From Acidobacteriota bacterium (lineage in GTDB: Bacteria; Acidobacteriota; Terriglobia; Terriglobales; Acidobacteriaceae), in the NCBI GenBank assembly GCA_021799405.1, contig JAJZAL010000008.1, positions 1 to 58,463 on the forward strand: a DNA stretch of 58,463 nucleotides, given 5' to 3'. Below are positions 1-9,805 of this stretch, piece by piece. The first letter of the stretch is position 1. The number at the start of each line of letters is the position of its first letter. The position numbers were made by a program, and so were the translations under genes. Under the pieces are notes generated by a model. It ran no database searches and was not told the origin of the DNA. It saw nothing but the letters and a program-made list of their open reading frames with translations.

Positions 1-1
1 G

Positions 2-631
2 ATCGAGTTGTTCGGCTCCGTACTCCATGGCTCCGCCCGCCCGCTGATTGTTACAGGTGGCCTCGCAGTGATTGCCCAGGGCCGCCCTGCCACTGAGGAC
101 GATCCCCCGGTCCCCGTGTCCGACTCGCATCCTCGCGCTTCAGAAGCAACGGCCGCTGCACTTGAAGCGCGTGGAGTGAGCACCTCAGTCGTCCGGCTTC
201 CTCAGGTTCACGATACGGTCAAGCAGGGCCTTGTCTCCTACCTGATCGCGGTAGCCCGACAGAAGGGCGTCTCGGCATACGTTGGCGACGGACACAACCG
301 CTGGGCGGCCGCGCACCGGCTTGATGTCGCTCGCCTCTACAGGCTGGCGTTGGAAAAGCATGAGCCCGGCGCTCGATATCACGCTGTGGCCGAAGAGGGT
401 GTGCCGCTCAAAGACATCGCTCAGGCCATCGGCCATGGCCTGAATGTACCCGTCGTTTCCATTTCTCAGGAACAGGCCCAGGAACATTTCGGCTTCCTCG
501 GACTGTTTGCGGGGATGGACCTTCAGGGTTCCAGCGCGAAAACGCGGCAACATCTCGGATGGAATCCAACCGGTCCTTCCCTGCTCACCGATCTTGCCAA
601 CATGCGCTATTCGCAGGACGGAATAAACTAA
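2..631 (+). CDS. SDR-family NAD(P)-dependent epimerase/dehydratase-like protein, C-terminal part (5' truncated by window)
   Basis: The frame is open from the first bases of the window, so the N-terminal Rossmann nucleotide-binding part lies outside. What remains (about 209 residues) resembles the C-terminal substrate-binding half of extended/atypical SDR proteins. Family-like stretches are the strand entering RPLIVTGG, VVRLPQVHD, the GDGHNRWAAAHRLDVARLY block and GARYHAVAEEGVP. Such proteins act on NAD(P)-linked sugar or steroid-like substrates in the cytoplasm, but the substrate cannot be read here. It lies 56 bases before a second, classical SDR on the same strand, so the two may be co-transcribed. 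The family call is good; the reaction is unknown. Confidence 0.8.
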   Translation: MELFGSVLHGSARPLIVTGGLAVIAQGRPATEDDPPVPVSDSHPRASEATAAALEARGVSTSVVRLPQVHDTVKQGLVSYLIAVARQKGVSAYVGDGHNRWAAAHRLDVARLYRLALEKHEPGARYHAVAEEGVPLKDIAQAIGHGLNVPVVSISQEQAQEHFGFLGLFAGMDLQGSSAKTRQHLGWNPTGPSLLTDLANMRYSQDGIN

Positions 632-687
632 CGAACGCATTGGCCAGAAATCAAAGCGGAACACAAACAGTTACAGAGGAGTGAAAT

Positions 688-1563
688 ATGAAGAAGACAT
701 GGTTCATCACCGGCGCATCGCGCGGCTTTGGCCGCATCTGGGCGGAAGCTGCCCTGAAACGCGGCGATCAGGTCACCGCGACTGCCCGTAAACTCGCCGA
801 CGTCAGTGATCTCACAAACCGGTTCGGCGATGCCGTTCTTCCCCTGGCCCTCGACGTGACCGACGCCGAGCGGGTGCAGGAGGTCGTCCATCATGCTTAC
901 ACGCACTTCGGCAAGCTCGATGTTCTCGTCAACAACGCAGGCGCGAGCCTCTTTGCAGCCACTGAAGAAGCGAGTGACGAACAGATTCACGACCTGTTCG
1001 ATGCCAACTACCTCGGCATGGTGCGCGTGCTGCGAGCCGCCCTGCCCCTGCTGCGCAAGCAGGGCAGCGGACACATTCTCGGCATTTCGAGCGGTCTTGG
1101 CATCACGGCGCTTCCGCTCGTCGGCTTCTACTGCGCCACCAAATGGGCCGTCGAAGCGCTGCATGAATCGCTGGCGCAGGAGGTCAAACCCTTCGGCATC
1201 CGTGTGACCATCGTTGAACCAGGCGCCTACGCCACTGACTTCGGCAAGTCCGGAAAGATCGCCGATGCTCTGGAGCCATACGCGGAGTTCCGAAAGCAGT
1301 TTTTGACGCATCTCGTCAACGTGGAGCGTGGTGATCCCGAGGCAACGGCAGAAGCGGTTCTCAAACTTGTGGATGTCAATGATCCACCCTTGCGGCTTGG
1401 CCTGGGCACCTCGATTCTGCCGCGCGCGCGCGCAGCCTATGCTGAGCGCCTGGCCACATGGGAAGCGTGGGAGGCAGTGTCGAATGCCGCGATGGGCGAA
1501 CCAAAGAAAGTTAGAGAGTCATGGGTCGAAGAGCTGATCCAAGGCACTTCGGATCAGGCTTGA
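688..1563 (+). CDS. Classical short-chain dehydrogenase/reductase
   Basis: A complete 291-residue classical SDR. The cofactor glycine motif TGASRGFG sits at residues 8-15, NNAG at 82-85, the catalytic Ser at 134-135 and YCATK (Tyr148, Lys152) follows. These are the full Ser-Tyr-Lys catalytic set. The ATG is preceded by a strong ribosome site (gaggag about six bases upstream), which fixes the start. It is a cytoplasmic NAD(P)(H) oxidoreductase; the substrate cannot be told, as the C-terminal half is that of the broad ketoreductase-like group. It follows another SDR-fold gene by 56 bases, suggesting a small redox operon. Confidence 0.92.
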   Translation: MKKTWFITGASRGFGRIWAEAALKRGDQVTATARKLADVSDLTNRFGDAVLPLALDVTDAERVQEVVHHAYTHFGKLDVLVNNAGASLFAATEEASDEQIHDLFDANYLGMVRVLRAALPLLRKQGSGHILGISSGLGITALPLVGFYCATKWAVEALHESLAQEVKPFGIRVTIVEPGAYATDFGKSGKIADALEPYAEFRKQFLTHLVNVERGDPEATAEAVLKLVDVNDPPLRLGLGTSILPRARAAYAERLATWEAWEAVSNAAMGEPKKVRESWVEELIQGTSDQA

Positions 1564-1775
1564 TGCCCGGGCTTGAACCGCAACATCGCAATCAAACATG
1601 TCCGTGCCGATATGGATCGCGTTCGCCTCAAGCTGGGCGGCTTCGCCCAGTTTGCAGCGAACGGGATAGCGCGCGGCGGTTCTCGCTCGTTGAAGAACAG
1701 CTATTTCGGCTGGCATCCGCTCCGCTGCGCGTGGTGGGGCCCGTCGGTCGATTAGCTACACCTTGCGCAGTTGCG

Positions 1776-2180
1776 CTATGAGTTATTTCGAATTGGAAAT
1801 GCCCCAATCTGCCTCAGCAGCAGAAGCGAATCAGAGTAAGTCCATCGTTCAAAGCAACGTCCCTCCCTGAAATGCAGGATGCTCATTCCAGGTAGCTCGA
1901 TACGCTGTCCGGTGGCAGGCACGCCCATGAATTCCCGTGCTTGTGTTCCTGTCGTCACGTGGCGAACTACCAGCGTGTCAGCCTGCTCCACGGTTTCCAG
2001 GGCCGTGACGCTTCCATCAGGGAACGCATTCCAGAAGCGCCTGTAAAACTGCTTCACAGGATCCAAGCCGGGTCCAACACCCTCATAACCGTACAAAACA
2101 ATGTCCTGCGAATATAGCCGAAAATAGTCTTCTCGCTTTTGAGGATCGCCGAAGCATTGAAGCGCTAGCTCATCACCCAT
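1776..2180 (-). CDS. SnoaL-like / ester cyclase-type protein (NTF2 fold)
   Basis: A 134-residue protein of the SnoaL-like polyketide-cyclase/NTF2-fold superfamily, with the typical blocks (YFRLYSQDIVLYGYEG, VKQFYRRFWNAFPDG, VVRHVTTGTQAREFMGVPATG, and a final region with ILHFREGRCFERW). These small proteins bind hydrophobic ligands or catalyse cyclisation and isomerisation; the role here is unknown. The start is taken at the ATG at 2180, with an in-frame ATG at 2192 as the alternative. Its first codons overlap the stop of the upstream SUMF1-domain gene by eight bases, so the two are probably translationally coupled. Confidence 0.8.
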   Translation of the reverse strand: MGDELALQCFGDPQKREDYFRLYSQDIVLYGYEGVGPGLDPVKQFYRRFWNAFPDGSVTALETVEQADTLVVRHVTTGTQAREFMGVPATGQRIELPGMSILHFREGRCFERWTYSDSLLLLRQIGAFPIRNNS

Positions 2181-2880
2181 CCCCCGCCCCATCACAAACC
2201 ACCCGAAACCCATAATCCGCATACTGAAACTCCGGCGGAATACTGGACCGCGCCGAGCACCGAGCAATCTTGATCTGGTGCCGCCACGAGCCCCCGCGCG
2301 AAGCCTTTCTCTTGCCCTCTTCCGGGCCCTGCGGATTCCGCTTCGGCGACACCGCATAGTAGCCCGCGTCGAACCAGTCGCTGCACCACTCATGCACGTT
2401 CTCGCACATCTCAAATAACCCATACGCATTCGGCTCCGACTTCCCCACTGGCTCCGGCCCCGCCTGCCATCGCGCCGCATACCCCGGCCGCGACATAGGC
2501 TGTTCATCGCCCCACGGAAACAGCTTCCCCTCCACGCCGCCTCGCGCTGCCCGCTCCCATTCCGCCTCCGTCGGCAGCCGATACCGAGAGCCCGTCACCA
2601 ACGAAAGCCACTCGCAATAGGCCACAGCCTCAAACCACGACACCGCCACCACCGGCTGCCGGGGATCGGCAAACTCCGCATCGCCCCACTTGGGTGGAGT
2701 CACATGCCCCGTAGCCTCCAGAAACTGCCCGTACTGCTCCACCGTCACCTGCGTCGCCGCCGTGGCAAAGCCATCCACCCACACCCGATGAACCGGGCGC
2801 TCCACATCCTGGCCGGCCTCCGATCCCATCAGGAACCAGCCGGCAGGTATACGAATCAGGAACGGCTCACGAATCAACAT
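2173..2880 (-). CDS. SUMF1/FGE-type sulfatase-modifying-factor domain protein
   Basis: A 235-residue protein of the formylglycine-generating-enzyme (SUMF1) fold. Recognisable blocks are IPAGWFLMGS near the N-terminus, YRLPTEAEWERAARGG, FPWGDE, ENVHEWCSDW, RGGSW and YGFRVV at the end. The ATG at 2880 is chosen because GGAGGGGGAG lies upstream, whereas longer reading in this frame adds an Arg/Cys-rich stretch unlike the family. True FGEs carry a Cys pair shortly after the GGS motif; here that segment has only one Cys, so copper-dependent formylglycine formation is doubtful. Related non-FGE members include iron-dependent sulfoxide synthases and structural domains. No sulfatase gene is nearby. 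Confidence 0.85.
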   Translation of the reverse strand: MLIREPFLIRIPAGWFLMGSEAGQDVERPVHRVWVDGFATAATQVTVEQYGQFLEATGHVTPPKWGDAEFADPRQPVVAVSWFEAVAYCEWLSLVTGSRYRLPTEAEWERAARGGVEGKLFPWGDEQPMSRPGYAARWQAGPEPVGKSEPNAYGLFEMCENVHEWCSDWFDAGYYAVSPKRNPQGPEEGKRKASRGGSWRHQIKIARCSARSSIPPEFQYADYGFRVVCDGAGDG

Positions 2881-3581
2881 GCGGCAGGCACTCCCCCTCC
2901 ATCCTAACGTTGCGGATTGGAGCTTCCACCGCCGAAGGCGCGTCCGCCTGGACAACCAATCCACCGTGCGGCCAGCACACTGCCGGGAATTACCCCTCAA
3001 ACTGCTAAACTGGAAATAGAGATACAGAAAGAGGCAGCCGCACCCACGGCTGCCTCTTTCCATTTCACATCAGGGAGTCACCCCATATTCCCCTCACTGA
3101 TTCTAAAGAACTTACGAGACTAATCCTTCTGTAACCTCCATCGAATCAGCAACTTCTGCGAGGTTAACATGGGAAATAAAAACATGCTTTCCCCCTTTCA
3201 AAATCCCGACGCTGACACAACGAGCGCCTATGGAAAAGAACCACCCCAGGATTCTCTGTGGCTTTTCTCTGTGCTCCGCGTCCTCTGTGAGGAAGGATTT
3301 TCCCGTCCCGAACCGGGTCAAACACGAGTTCTTCCAATAGAATCAATACCTTCCCTGCAAAAACGTCGAGGGTTTACAAGTTAATTACGGGTACTCGATT
3401 CAATAAAATCAATCACTTACCCACAAAAACAGGGGGGCCTCCAAAGCTTTTGAAATGCACCCCATCATTGCAGGATTGGGTCTAACTCGCTGAAAACAAA
3501 GCAAAGGAGGTCTCGCGCCGAAGGCGAGGTAGCCCGTGCTGGCAGCACCGCCGGAGGCGGGATCGCTGGGATGGCCAGTAC
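2881..3581. other. Intergenic stretch with a hairpin and low-complexity segment, no gene seen
   Basis: About 700 bases between two minus-strand genes. Open frames here have no protein-like composition. It contains a perfect 13-base-pair inverted repeat (listed separately) and, around 3255-3295, a simple-sequence run built on repeats of tctctgtg/cctctgtg. No promoter or RNA gene was recognised. Confidence 0.5.
3028..3059. terminator. Perfect 13-bp hairpin, terminator-like
   Basis: aaagaggcagccg (3028-3040) pairs with cggctgcctcttt (3047-3059) around a six-base loop. The AAA/TTT ends of the stem could serve as the U-rich end in either direction, but no long T tract follows. It lies about 520 bases beyond the end of the dehydrogenase gene and 150 bases before the SUMF1 gene. 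Confidence 0.45.
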
Positions 3582-4547
3582 TCAGTATTCGCCCGTCACA
3601 ATGTTGATCGGCGTCTCGCCCCGCTGCATCCGTCGAATCTGTTCCCCCGCCAGTTCCATCGCCCGCGGCATAAAGCCCGGACTGCTCCCCGCCACATGAG
3701 GCGTAATCAGCGCATTCGGCGCCGACCAAAGCGGATGCCCGTCCGGCAGCGGCTCCGGATCGGTCACGTCCAGCGCCGCGCGAATCCGCCCCGCCTGCAG
3801 CGCGGCCAGCAGCGCGTCCGTATCCACCACAGGGCCACGCGCCGCATTCACCAGCAGCGCCCCCTGCTTCATCTGCGCAAGCTGCTCCGCCCCAATCATC
3901 CCCCGCGTCTCGCCCGTAAGCGGCACAATCAGCACCACCACGTCAGCCTGGGGCAGCAGTTCGGGCAGCGCAGCCAGCGTCTTCACGCCTTCGCGCGCCG
4001 TCCGCGCAATCCGATCCACCCTTACGGAGAACGGCTGCATCATCCGCTCGATCATGCTGCCAATCGACCCGTAGCCCACAATCAGAACCCGCTTCCCATG
4101 CAGGTCTTCCACCAGCACGGGCGGATAAAACTCGCCCGTCGTACCGTGAATCCGGTTGTAAAGGCCGCTCGCCTCAAACCGCCGCTTCCACTCCCCGGCC
4201 CGCTGCACCTCGCCGTAAAACGGAAAGTACTTCATCATTGCCAGCGTCGCCGAAACCACCCACTCCGCGGTCGAGATGTCATGCACTCCGCGCGCATCGC
4301 AAACTGTCACATCACTCGGCACCAGGCGCATCAGCCAGTCCACCCCGGCCAGCGTCGACTGCGCCACGCGCACGCCCCGCAGATGCGGCCACATCGCCTG
4401 CGCCGGCTTCGGCGCTGGCGGAACAATCCAGAAATCCACTTCCACCGGACCCGTCATATCCTTCGACAAAATCTCAATCCGGATATCCTTTGGCAGGTAC
4501 TCATGCAACGAGCGATCGATCGTGTCCGGTATCCCGACTCTCAGCAT
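3582..4547 (-). CDS. D-isomer-specific 2-hydroxyacid dehydrogenase
   Basis: A 321-residue NAD-dependent 2-hydroxyacid dehydrogenase. The Rossmann motif GYGSIGS is followed by the family signature NAARGPVVDTDALL, which carries the substrate-binding Arg. The active-site Glu is in DPEPLPDGHPLW and the catalytic His in ITPHVAGSSPG. These enzymes interconvert 2-oxoacids and D-2-hydroxyacids; the specific substrate is unclear, with the glyoxylate/hydroxypyruvate reductase-like group most similar. The ATG at 4547 is used because GGAGG lies nine bases upstream; a TTG two codons earlier is possible. It follows an aminotransferase on the same strand by 134 bases. Confidence 0.9.
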   Translation of the reverse strand: MLRVGIPDTIDRSLHEYLPKDIRIEILSKDMTGPVEVDFWIVPPAPKPAQAMWPHLRGVRVAQSTLAGVDWLMRLVPSDVTVCDARGVHDISTAEWVVSATLAMMKYFPFYGEVQRAGEWKRRFEASGLYNRIHGTTGEFYPPVLVEDLHGKRVLIVGYGSIGSMIERMMQPFSVRVDRIARTAREGVKTLAALPELLPQADVVVLIVPLTGETRGMIGAEQLAQMKQGALLVNAARGPVVDTDALLAALQAGRIRAALDVTDPEPLPDGHPLWSAPNALITPHVAGSSPGFMPRAMELAGEQIRRMQRGETPINIVTGEY

Positions 4548-4681
4548 TCTCAATCATCCTCCAACCGTCTGATGCTTCTCCCCGCCGAAAAGACCGAAAA
4601 ACTGCCTGGCCGTAAGGGCCCGCCACATGCAGCCATCAGGCGCAGACAGCCCGGTGCGCAGGGCTTCACGCCTTAGAGGCA

Positions 4682-5851
4682 CTACTGGAAGAAACCGCGG
4701 AGCGCATCCAGTCCATCGGAGATAGCCCCCTCAGGCACGGCATAGCCAAACCGCACGCAGCCCTCGCCCTGCGCCCCAAACACCACTCCGGGAATGGTAG
4801 CGACATGAGCCTTCTCCAGCAGAAGTCCTGCCGCCTTCCGGCTGTCCTTGCTGATCTTTGCCACGTTGGCAAAGGCGTAGAACGCACCTTCCGGTGGAGC
4901 ACAGGTCAGTCCCAACTCGTTGAGCCCGGCAACCAAAAGATCGCGCCGCTTCCGATACTCTTCCCTGCGCGCGTCCAGTTCCGACTGAGGCGTCTTCATC
5001 GCCTCCACCGCCGCCCACTGCGTCGGTGTCGAAACACCATTCGTCGAGTACAGTACCAGCTTGCGTAAGCCCGTCATGAAAGGCTCTTTCGCCACAGCAT
5101 AGCCCACGCGCCAGCCGGTCATTCCGTAGCTCTTCGAGAGCGTGTAGGTGCTGATCGTGCGCTGCATCATCCCAGGTAAAGACGCTATGGAGAAATGCTC
5201 TCCTTCGTACACCAGATCCTCGTACGCTTCATCGGCAATCACGATCAGATCCCGCTCCACGGCAAACCGGGCAACCTGCTCAGCCTCCTGACGCGAGAAA
5301 ACCACGCCCGATGGGTTTTGTGGCGTGTTGTAGTAGATCGCTCGCGTGTTCGGAGTAGTCAGCTTCTCGAGCATCGCAAAAATGCCGCTCTGCCGCGCGC
5401 TCGACGTCGGCACCAGCAAAGCCCGTGCCTCTGCGGCTGTGATCATGTCGCGGATCGGCGTCCAGTACGGCGAAAACAACAGCACATCATCGCCGGGATC
5501 GAGCACCGTTTGAAATGCCGCATACAGCGCATGCGCTCCACCGGCAGTCACAATCACGTCGTCAATCGACACATCGAGACCGTTCTTACGCCGGAGCTTT
5601 TCGGCGATGCTTTCGCGCAAGGGACCAATGCCCGATGACGGCGCGTACCGCGTCAGGTTCTCAGACAGTGCCCGCGACATTGCCTGCTTGATGCGATCCG
5701 GTGTCTCAAAGTAAGGCTCCCCGCCGTGAAACGCATGTACCTGTTTGCCGGCTGCACGCAATTCGAGAACCTTGTTGCGAATCTGCACGATATCCGAAAA
5801 GCCGACTTCATCCAGCCGCTTCGCCGTCCGCATTGAACCTTTCCCTGCCAT
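4682..5851 (-). CDS. Class I/II pyridoxal-phosphate aminotransferase (aspartate aminotransferase-like)
   Basis: A 389-residue fold-type I aminotransferase. Visible motifs are GEPYFETP near the N-terminus, TAGGAHALYAAFQ (phosphate-binding region), NTPQNPSG (cofactor/substrate Asn), IADEAYEDLVY (Asp and Tyr contacting PLP) and LSKSYGMTGWRVGY with the Schiff-base Lys. It moves an amino group between an amino acid and a 2-oxoacid in the cytoplasm; the amino acid cannot be assigned. It lies 220 bases beyond hisA on the same strand, so it could be a tail gene of the histidine transcript, but the operon already has its own hisC. Confidence 0.9.
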   Translation of the reverse strand: MAGKGSMRTAKRLDEVGFSDIVQIRNKVLELRAAGKQVHAFHGGEPYFETPDRIKQAMSRALSENLTRYAPSSGIGPLRESIAEKLRRKNGLDVSIDDVIVTAGGAHALYAAFQTVLDPGDDVLLFSPYWTPIRDMITAAEARALLVPTSSARQSGIFAMLEKLTTPNTRAIYYNTPQNPSGVVFSRQEAEQVARFAVERDLIVIADEAYEDLVYEGEHFSIASLPGMMQRTISTYTLSKSYGMTGWRVGYAVAKEPFMTGLRKLVLYSTNGVSTPTQWAAVEAMKTPQSELDARREEYRKRRDLLVAGLNELGLTCAPPEGAFYAFANVAKISKDSRKAAGLLLEKAHVATIPGVVFGAQGEGCVRFGYAVPEGAISDGLDALRGFFQ

Positions 5852-6071
5852 ATGCCCCTCTGCTTCGCTGTCTTATCAAGAGCGAAAAATTTCAAAGCGT
5901 CGCGGAACGCATCAAGACGAACAGCATCGACTACGCTCGTGCGACTTTCCATGTTACCCCATGGTCACGAGGCCTTCTGCGACGGCCTCACAGGCACGAA
6001 ACTCTCCGAGTACAGCTTTGCCTCTACCAGAAGCCCACTACTCCCCATGCCACGGACGCCTGCTGTCCACC

Positions 6072-6755
6072 CTACGCTGGAAGATGCCCCGAATAGACGG
6101 CCATTCCCGCCACTGCATCCACGCCAATGGCGTCAAGAGCATCTATCTCCGCCTGTTCGCGAATTCCTCCGGCAACGATCAGCTTGCGCGAAGTTGCGGC
6201 ACAGAGCGACTCCGCGACGGCAAAGGGGAAACCTGTCATCGTACCTTCTGTGTCGACGTGCGTATAGAGAAAGCTGCCGCAATAAGGCTCTAACTGACGC
6301 ATCGCATCTACTGGCGAAACAGACGTCTGTTCCTGCCACCCACGAATCGCTACCGTTCCTCTCTTAGTATCGATACTGGCGACAAATGCCTCCGAACCAA
6401 TCGTGTCAGTAATTGCAGCGGCCGCTTCCACATTCACCGGATTCTCTGTATCCGCGCGAAAAAGTATCGAGCCAAATATGACGCGCTTCGCTCCAATGCC
6501 CAACAGTGCCTGCGCCTGCTCAGGAGTGCGCACTCCACCGCCAATCTGGCATGGAAGACGCCGAGTAATCCGTTCCATCAGCGCATGGTTATCGCCCTTG
6601 CGCATCGCCGCATCCAGATCAATCAGTTGTACCAGCGGGTAGACCGAAAATCGCTCAATCCAGTATTCGAAATCGTCGAACGCAAGCTTGAGCTTTTCAC
6701 CTTGCACCAGCTGCACAATGCGACCGCCCATCAGGTCAATGGAAGGAATCAGCAT
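6072..6755 (-). CDS. hisA: HisA, phosphoribosylformimino-AICAR-phosphate isomerase
   Basis: A 227-residue beta/alpha-barrel sugar isomerase, step four of histidine synthesis. The catalytic first Asp lies in IPSIDLMGG, the second in ASIDTKRG, and the phosphate sites in IGGGVRT and VAGGIRE. It is slightly shorter than the usual 240-250 residues but has both halves of the barrel. Its ATG overlaps the hisF stop by seven bases (ATGCTGA). It is the last his gene; only a 6-bp hairpin without a T tract (5969-5989) follows. Having hisF before hisA is opposite to the common order. Confidence 0.95.
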   Translation of the reverse strand: MLIPSIDLMGGRIVQLVQGEKLKLAFDDFEYWIERFSVYPLVQLIDLDAAMRKGDNHALMERITRRLPCQIGGGVRTPEQAQALLGIGAKRVIFGSILFRADTENPVNVEAAAAITDTIGSEAFVASIDTKRGTVAIRGWQEQTSVSPVDAMRQLEPYCGSFLYTHVDTEGTMTGFPFAVAESLCAATSRKLIVAGGIREQAEIDALDAIGVDAVAGMAVYSGHLPA

Positions 6756-7510
6756 GGCAGCCTCACAGGAATAGATTCAGCAGCCAGCGCCGACTTCAAC
6801 GCCTTCACATCTGCGATTCCGAAGTGAAAAATGCTCGCTGCCAGAGCAGCATCGGCCCTGCCGCGGCCGAAAACATCCACAAAATGCTGCGCTTTGCCCG
6901 CACCTCCCGATGCAATAACAGGAATCTGCACAGCATCGCTCACAGCAGCCGTCAGTTCGCAGTCGAACCCCTCGCGCGTGCCATCTGCGTCCATCGACGT
7001 CAGCAAAATTTCACCTGCTCCGCGTTGCTCCGCCTCGCGCGCCCATGCCACTGCATCACGCCCCGTTGGCTTGCGTCCGCCGCTCACAAAGACTTCCGCC
7101 CCTTGCGCATTTCGTCGCGCATCAATCGCAACAACAACCGCTTGTGCTCCAAATTTCGTTCCGATCTCATCGATCAACTCCGGCCTGGACAATGCTGCCG
7201 AATTGACGCTGATCTTGTCCGCACCCGCATCAAATACCGCCGCAGCTTCCTCCGCCGTGCGAATCCCCCCGCCTACGGTAAATGGAATGAACAACCGCTC
7301 TGCTGCTTTTCTAACGGTTGCCAACAACGTACCCCGGCCTTCATGCGTGGCCGTGATGTCGAGCAGGACGATTTCGTCCGCGCCCGACTCGGCATGGCGT
7401 ACGGCCAACTCAGCTGGATCACCGGCATCTACCAGGTCGACGAATTGCACGCCCTTCACAACGCGACCATTCTTCACATCGAGGCAGGCAATAATCCGCT
7501 TCGTCAGCAT
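6749..7510 (-). CDS. hisF: HisF, imidazole glycerol phosphate synthase cyclase subunit
   Basis: A 253-residue beta/alpha barrel forming the cyclase half of IGP synthase. It uses ammonia delivered by HisH to close the imidazole ring and release AICAR. The catalytic Asp residues are in [13 protein letters not shown] and in VVVAIDARR; phosphate loops are in VGGGIRT and ASGGAG. The length is standard. The ATG overlaps the hisH stop by seven bases, and its own stop overlaps the hisA start in the same way, so HisH, HisF and HisA are translationally coupled. Confidence 0.97.
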   Translation of the reverse strand: MLTKRIIACLDVKNGRVVKGVQFVDLVDAGDPAELAVRHAESGADEIVLLDITATHEGRGTLLATVRKAAERLFIPFTVGGGIRTAEEAAAVFDAGADKISVNSAALSRPELIDEIGTKFGAQAVVVAIDARRNAQGAEVFVSGGRKPTGRDAVAWAREAEQRGAGEILLTSMDADGTREGFDCELTAAVSDAVQIPVIASGGAGKAQHFVDVFGRGRADAALAASIFHFGIADVKALKSALAAESIPVRLPC

Positions 7511-8103
7511 GCCAGCCTCACAAAATTTTGGATCACCTGCCGGCCGGCAGCAGCAGACTTCTCAGGGTGAAACTGCACACCCATTATGTTGTCTCGCTCT
7601 ACTGCAGCCGTGAAAGGCTGCCCATACTCCGTAATCGCCACAGTGCTTTTCACCACCGGGGCGCAATAAGAGTGCGTGAAATATACGAATGCCTCCTGCG
7701 AAACTCCGGCCAGCAATCTTGATCCCTCCCGGATTGCGAGTGAATTCCAGCCCACGTGAGGCACTTTCAACTCTGTCGTCCTGAAGCGTTCGCACATGCC
7801 TTCAAACGCTCCCAGGCCCTGCACTTGCGGCGCTTCCGTGCTGCCATCGAAGAGCCACTGCAGGCCCACGCAAATGCCGAGAAACGGAACTCCCGCAGCC
7901 ACGCGCTCGCGGATCGCCTGGTCCAAACCACGATCACGGAGGAATTTCGTCGCTGCAAAATGACCTACACCTGGAAGAATCACCTTGCTCGCCTTTGCGA
8001 CCGCCTCCGGTTCATCCGCGAGTACAGGCTCCGCGCCGACGGCACGCAGTATCTTCATCACTGAGGTCAAGTTTCCTGCCTTGTAATCCACAACTGTAAT
8101 CAC
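7504..8103 (-). CDS. hisH: HisH, imidazole glycerol phosphate synthase glutaminase subunit
   Basis: A 199-residue class I glutamine amidotransferase. The nucleophile Cys is in GICVGLQ and the catalytic His-Glu pair in VQFHPEKS, a complete triad. It hydrolyses glutamine and channels ammonia to HisF. Translation begins at GTG (8103) inside a four-base GTGA overlap with the hisB stop, typical of coupled translation. The length is as expected. Confidence 0.97.
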   Translation of the reverse strand: MITVVDYKAGNLTSVMKILRAVGAEPVLADEPEAVAKASKVILPGVGHFAATKFLRDRGLDQAIRERVAAGVPFLGICVGLQWLFDGSTEAPQVQGLGAFEGMCERFRTTELKVPHVGWNSLAIREGSRLLAGVSQEAFVYFTHSYCAPVVKSTVAITEYGQPFTAAVERDNIMGVQFHPEKSAAAGRQVIQNFVRLAC

Positions 8104-8732
8104 AGCAATCCCTTTGTGCTCGGCAGCATCTCCTTCAGCTGCTGGTCCCGTGAGCAGGCAAAGCGCAGCGCCCGCGCAAACGCCTTGAAAAGAGCTTCGA
8201 CCTTGTGATGATTCGAACGTCCATAGACCGTTTTCAGGTGCACGTTTGCCTTTGCGCCGCGGGCGAATCCTTCAAAGAAATCTTCAACCAGCTCGGCTTG
8301 CAAATCGCCCACGAGCCGTGTCTTCACTTTGGTCTTCACAACCGAAGCGGTGCGTCCGCTCAAATCCACGGCAGCCAACCCCAGCGTCTCATCCATGGTC
8401 ATCAAAAAATATCCCGCGCGTAAAATTCCACGCTTGTCTCCGAGCGCCCTTTCAAAGGCCTCGCCAAGCGCGATCCCGACATCTTCCACCGTGTGATGCT
8501 GATCCACATCAAGGTCGCCCTTGCAGTTCAACTCCAGATCAAATCCGCCGTGTCTCGTGAACAATTCCAGCATGTGATCGAAAAAGCGAATCCCGGTCGA
8601 GATCTTGTATTGCCCCGTGCCTTCGATCGTGAGCCGGAGCGCAATCGCAGTCTCCGCAGTCTTCCGATCAATCGTTGCAGCCCGCTTGGCCGCAACCGCT
8701 CTCGTGGTTTTCTGCACCGCAGTTTTCTTCAT
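8100..8732 (-). CDS. hisB: HisB-type imidazoleglycerol-phosphate dehydratase
   Basis: A 210-residue monofunctional IGP dehydratase without the phosphatase domain found in enteric HisB. It has the metal-binding histidine motifs [29 protein letters not shown] and [17 protein letters not shown]. About 20 residues rich in Lys, Thr, Arg and Ala precede the conserved core, longer than in many homologues. The ATG at 8732 sits in an ATGA overlap with the hisC stop. A separate histidinol-phosphatase must be encoded elsewhere, since none is seen here. Confidence 0.95.
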   Translation of the reverse strand: MKKTAVQKTTRAVAAKRAATIDRKTAETAIALRLTIEGTGQYKISTGIRFFDHMLELFTRHGGFDLELNCKGDLDVDQHHTVEDVGIALGEAFERALGDKRGILRAGYFLMTMDETLGLAAVDLSGRTASVVKTKVKTRLVGDLQAELVEDFFEGFARGAKANVHLKTVYGRSNHHKVEALFKAFARALRFACSRDQQLKEMLPSTKGLL

Positions 8733-9805
8733 CCTTTTCCCTTCCAGCCAATCTCCGCCAGCGCCGCTTCGAGGGCGTAGATGGCATTCACCGTCTGCTC
8801 GCGCGTTCCAATCGTGATACGCACGCAGCCTTCGCAACCAGGATCACTGGAGCGGTCGCGAACCAGCACGTTCCGTTCCCGCATCTCCTCCACGAACCGG
8901 CGATGCTGCGCGCCGATCCGCGTCAATACAAAATTCGCCGCCGAGGGCCAGCGCTGCACTCCATTCCGATCCAGCGCCGTCTCAAACTCCACGCGAGCCG
9001 CGCGCACCTCAGCCACATACCAGTTCAGATAGTCCATGTCTGCCAAAGCGGGCGGCAGGCAGGCAAGCGCCAGAGAATTCACGCTATACGGAGAAATCAC
9101 GCGCCGCATCCACTGCATCTGCTCTGCGGAAGCAGCCAGCATGCCAAGCCGGAGACCAGCGAGACCGAAGGCTTTTGAAAACGTTCGCGCAACAATCAGA
9201 TTCGGCGTCTTGCCGACCAGATCGATTACGGTCTCGCCAAGAAAGTGAAAATACGCTTCGTCCACCAGCACAGCGGCGTGCGGCGCAGCCTCAAGCACCC
9301 GCAGAATCTGTTCGCGGCGCACCGTTTGCCCGGTCGGGCTGTTAGGGTTTGCAATTGCAATCAACCGGGTCTGGGCAGTAATCGCCCCTAGCAATGCATC
9401 AAGGGGAAAGACGAAGTCATCTCCCGCCGCTATCCGGTCAATACGAGCTTCCGCTCCCGAACCATAGACCTCATACATGGAGTAGGTCGGCACGGGCAAC
9501 AGCAGCGCATCGCCCGGATTCAGATACGTCTGGCAAAGCACATGGATGGCTTCATCCACTCCGTTCGTGAGCAGCACCTGCTCCGGACGCAGTCCATGAT
9601 GTTCCGCAACAAGCGCCTCCACAGGCGCGCGCTCCGGATACTTCGTCAGGTCCGCGCTTGAGATTGCGCCCAGCACCTCACGCACCTTCGGCGAACAGGC
9701 CAGGGTATTTTCGTTGAAATCCAGACGCAGGCCGCTGCGATCGCCCAGTGGCGGATGATACTCCTTCATGCGCAACACTCCGGCGCGCGGTTCAAGCATA
9801 CTCAC
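8729..9805 (-). CDS. hisC: HisC, histidinol-phosphate aminotransferase
   Basis: A 358-residue fold-type I PLP enzyme that transfers an amino group from glutamate to imidazole-acetol phosphate. Motifs are RLDFNENT near the start, [17 protein letters not shown] and [16 protein letters not shown] with the PLP Lys. GTG at 9805 lies five bases after AGGAGG; an ATG two codons later (9799) is the alternative. Either start overlaps the end of hisD, and the stop overlaps hisB by four bases. Confidence 0.95.
   Translation of the reverse strand: MSMLEPRAGVLRMKEYHPPLGDRSGLRLDFNENTLACSPKVREVLGAISSADLTKYPERAPVEALVAEHHGLRPEQVLLTNGVDEAIHVLCQTYLNPGDALLLPVPTYSMYEVYGSGAEARIDRIAAGDDFVFPLDALLGAITAQTRLIAIANPNSPTGQTVRREQILRVLEAAPHAAVLVDEAYFHFLGETVIDLVGKTPNLIVARTFSKAFGLAGLRLGMLAASAEQMQWMRRVISPYSVNSLALACLPPALADMDYLNWYVAEVRAARVEFETALDRNGVQRWPSAANFVLTRIGAQHRRFVEEMRERNVLVRDRSSDPGCEGCVRITIGTREQTVNAIYALEAALAEIGWKGKG

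Noticed and set aside
1564..1775. Short open frames after the SDR gene (about 60-85 codons)
   Set aside because: Composition is not protein-like, no ribosome site and no recognisable domain; could be a remnant but nothing supports it.
3028..3380. Simple tctctgtg-type sequence as a mobile repeat
   Set aside because: Low complexity only; no terminal repeats or coding capacity.
5969..5989. Hairpin gaggcc/ggcctc after hisA as operon terminator
   Set aside because: Six base pairs with no following T tract on the minus strand; not convincing.
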